A DNA stretch of 36,010 nucleotides, taken from contig NZ_MLHL01000045.1 of assembly GCF_002000545.1 (NCBI RefSeq), forward strand, positions 1 to 36,010, written 5' to 3'. The position numbers and the translations under genes were made by a program. Below are positions 35,014 to 36,010 of the stretch, one piece after another. Numbering within the stretch: the stretch's first letter is position 1; each line of letters opens with the position of its first letter. Below the pieces are notes generated by a model. That model ran no database searches. It was not told the DNA's origin and saw only the letters and a program-made list of their open reading frames with translations. Source of the stretch: Rodentibacter trehalosifermentans (GTDB lineage Bacteria > Pseudomonadota > Gammaproteobacteria > Enterobacterales > Pasteurellaceae).

Positions 35014-35661
35014 TTATTTATTTGAACCTTCCGGATGTAACCCTATCCCTTTGTGGCGTTCTTGCAATTTTGCAATCACATCCTGCCATTCCAGCCCTTG
35101 ATGATGTAATAACACGGTTAAATGATAAACCAAATCCGCCGATTCACCGATTAATTCTTCGGAATCACCTGTCATCGCTGCTAAAGCGGTTTCAACCCCT
35201 TCTTCCCCGACTTTTTGGGCGATTTTCTTCGTGCCTTTCGCATAAAGTTGTGCGGTGTAAGAGGTTTCAGGAGAGGCATTTCTTCGCTCAGCAAGCGTGC
35301 GTTCCAATTTACTAAACCACGTCCAATCCCCTTCCGATTGGGTGTCAAATTGATGAAAGCAACTTTCCTCTCCCGTGTGGCAAGTCGCTCCGATAGGATT
35401 GGCTAAAATCAGCAAAGTATCCTTATCACAATCTAAGCTCATATCCACCACATTTAAAAAATTGCCTGAGGTTTCTCCCTTTGTCCATAAACGTTGTTTG
35501 GTGCGTGAATAGAAAGTCACCCGCTTTTCATTTAAGGTTTTTTCCAATGCTTCATGGTTCATATAACCGAGCATTAGCACTTCGCACGTTGTTACGTTTT
35601 GGACGATAACGGGTAGTAAATTATCGACTTTTTGCCAGTTGATTTGACTTATCTCTATCAT
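35014..35661 (-). CDS. hisI: Bifunctional phosphoribosyl-AMP cyclohydrolase / phosphoribosyl-ATP pyrophosphatase
   Basis: The 215-residue fusion (HisIE) does steps 2 and 3 of histidine biosynthesis. HisI domain: [13 protein letters not shown] and [12 protein letters not shown] (about 92-103) with the metal-binding Cys/His/Asp residues. HisE domain: [19 protein letters not shown] (about 140-158), a MazG-like metal-dependent pyrophosphatase. It is normally last in the his operon. AAGGA from the end of the upstream gene serves as its ribosome binding site, only nine bases after that gene's stop. Confidence 0.97.
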   Translation of the reverse strand: MIEISQINWQKVDNLLPVIVQNVTTCEVLMLGYMNHEALEKTLNEKRVTFYSRTKQRLWTKGETSGNFLNVVDMSLDCDKDTLLILANPIGATCHTGEESCFHQFDTQSEGDWTWFSKLERTLAERRNASPETSYTAQLYAKGTKKIAQKVGEEGVETALAAMTGDSEELIGESADLVYHLTVLLHHQGLEWQDVIAKLQERHKGIGLHPEGSNK

Positions 35662-35670
35662 ATTTAATCC

Positions 35671-36010
35671 TTATCTTAATTTATTTTGGTGATTATCTAA
35701 AAACAAAATCACTTTATTTAAATAACTCTGATCTTCTTTACCTAAAATTTCAATTAGTTCTATGCCTACTTTATTACAAGCATAACGTTTTCTTGTATCC
35801 CGATCTGTTGAATTATTTAATCGATGCCCTGTTCCTTGATATTCAATTACTAATACCGGCTTTCCAAAACGATCAATAATAAGAAAATCCGCTCTCAGTT
35901 GATTAATTGAAAAAAATGCTTTTCTTTCATCTTCGGAACAAATTCTTTCTGATTTTTTGGTTTTAATGAATCCTCCTAAACCAACCTGCGTAAATAAACG
36001 ATATTTTTGT
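35671..36010 (-). CDS. DUF2726-like protein (3' part), possible nuclease-fold protein
   Basis: The last 112 codons of a minus-strand gene that runs off the right edge. The visible protein starts QKYRLFTQVGLGGFI, then RADFLIIDRFGKPVLVIEYQ, GTGHR, and ends with a DTRKRYACNKVGIELIEIL segment. This pattern (D...E-x-Q core, H, then K/C and GI.L) is typical of DUF2726, a family related to PD-(D/E)xK/Vsr-like nucleases. Its stop is nine bases before hisIE and supplies the hisIE SD, so it is probably co-transcribed with it, although it has no known role in histidine synthesis. Confidence 0.75.
   Translation of the reverse strand, partial: QKYRLFTQVGLGGFIKTKKSERICSEDERKAFFSINQLRADFLIIDRFGKPVLVIEYQGTGHRLNNSTDRDTRKRYACNKVGIELIEILGKEDQSYLNKVILFLDNHQNKLR

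Overview
The window is a stretch of a Pasteurellaceae chromosome (Haemophilus/Aggregatibacter type). The reasons are about 20 exact copies of the Haemophilus-type uptake signal AAGTGCGGT, the rsx, infC-rpmI-rplT, uup, tyrS, sfsA and hisIE genes that resemble those of Haemophilus, and a base composition near 40-45% GC. The species cannot be fixed from the sequence alone.

Layout. 1-2500: the 3' end of rsxC, then rsxD, rsxG and rsxE of the membrane electron-transfer complex, followed by nth (endonuclease III) and an NSS-family Na+ symporter. 4670-9145 (minus strand): uup (ABC-F), rplT, rpmI, infC with an AUU start, and a hexose-6-phosphate mutarotase. 9224-12348 (minus): a YidJ/YidK-like pair, a cytoplasmic sulfatase and a Na+/solute symporter, behind a perfect CRP site. 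12580-13413: an FkbM-type methyltransferase. 13487-18200: an alpha-galactoside module, with a GH36 alpha-galactosidase and melB on the minus strand and melR divergent. sfsA follows.

18966-30067 is foreign: five tightly coupled minus-strand genes, read as SNF2/HepA-type helicase, then PHP-domain/SMC-like ATPase, then type III Mod methyltransferase, then RhuM-family protein, then type III Res helicase-nuclease. This block has no exact Pasteurellaceae uptake signal but carries five exact copies of the Neisseria DNA uptake core GCCGTCTGAA. It is therefore very likely Neisseriaceae DNA in a Pasteurellaceae chromosome. It is itself a mosaic: the PHP-ATPase gene and the target-recognition part of mod are AT-rich, and the rest is GC-rich. 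I read it as a composite anti-phage/restriction island and the best candidate here for an under-described system.

Between the island and tyrS lies a second notable locus: a perfect Fur-box palindrome over a sigma70-type promoter, about 95 bases of non-coding sequence, and a strong intrinsic terminator. This is a candidate iron-responsive small RNA. After tyrS come a sucrose-6-phosphate module (fructokinase, a GST-like protein, GH32 sucrose-6-phosphate hydrolase), a 47-residue lipoprotein too short for ordinary ORF calling, hisIE, and the 3' part of a DUF2726-like gene that appears to be in the his transcription unit.
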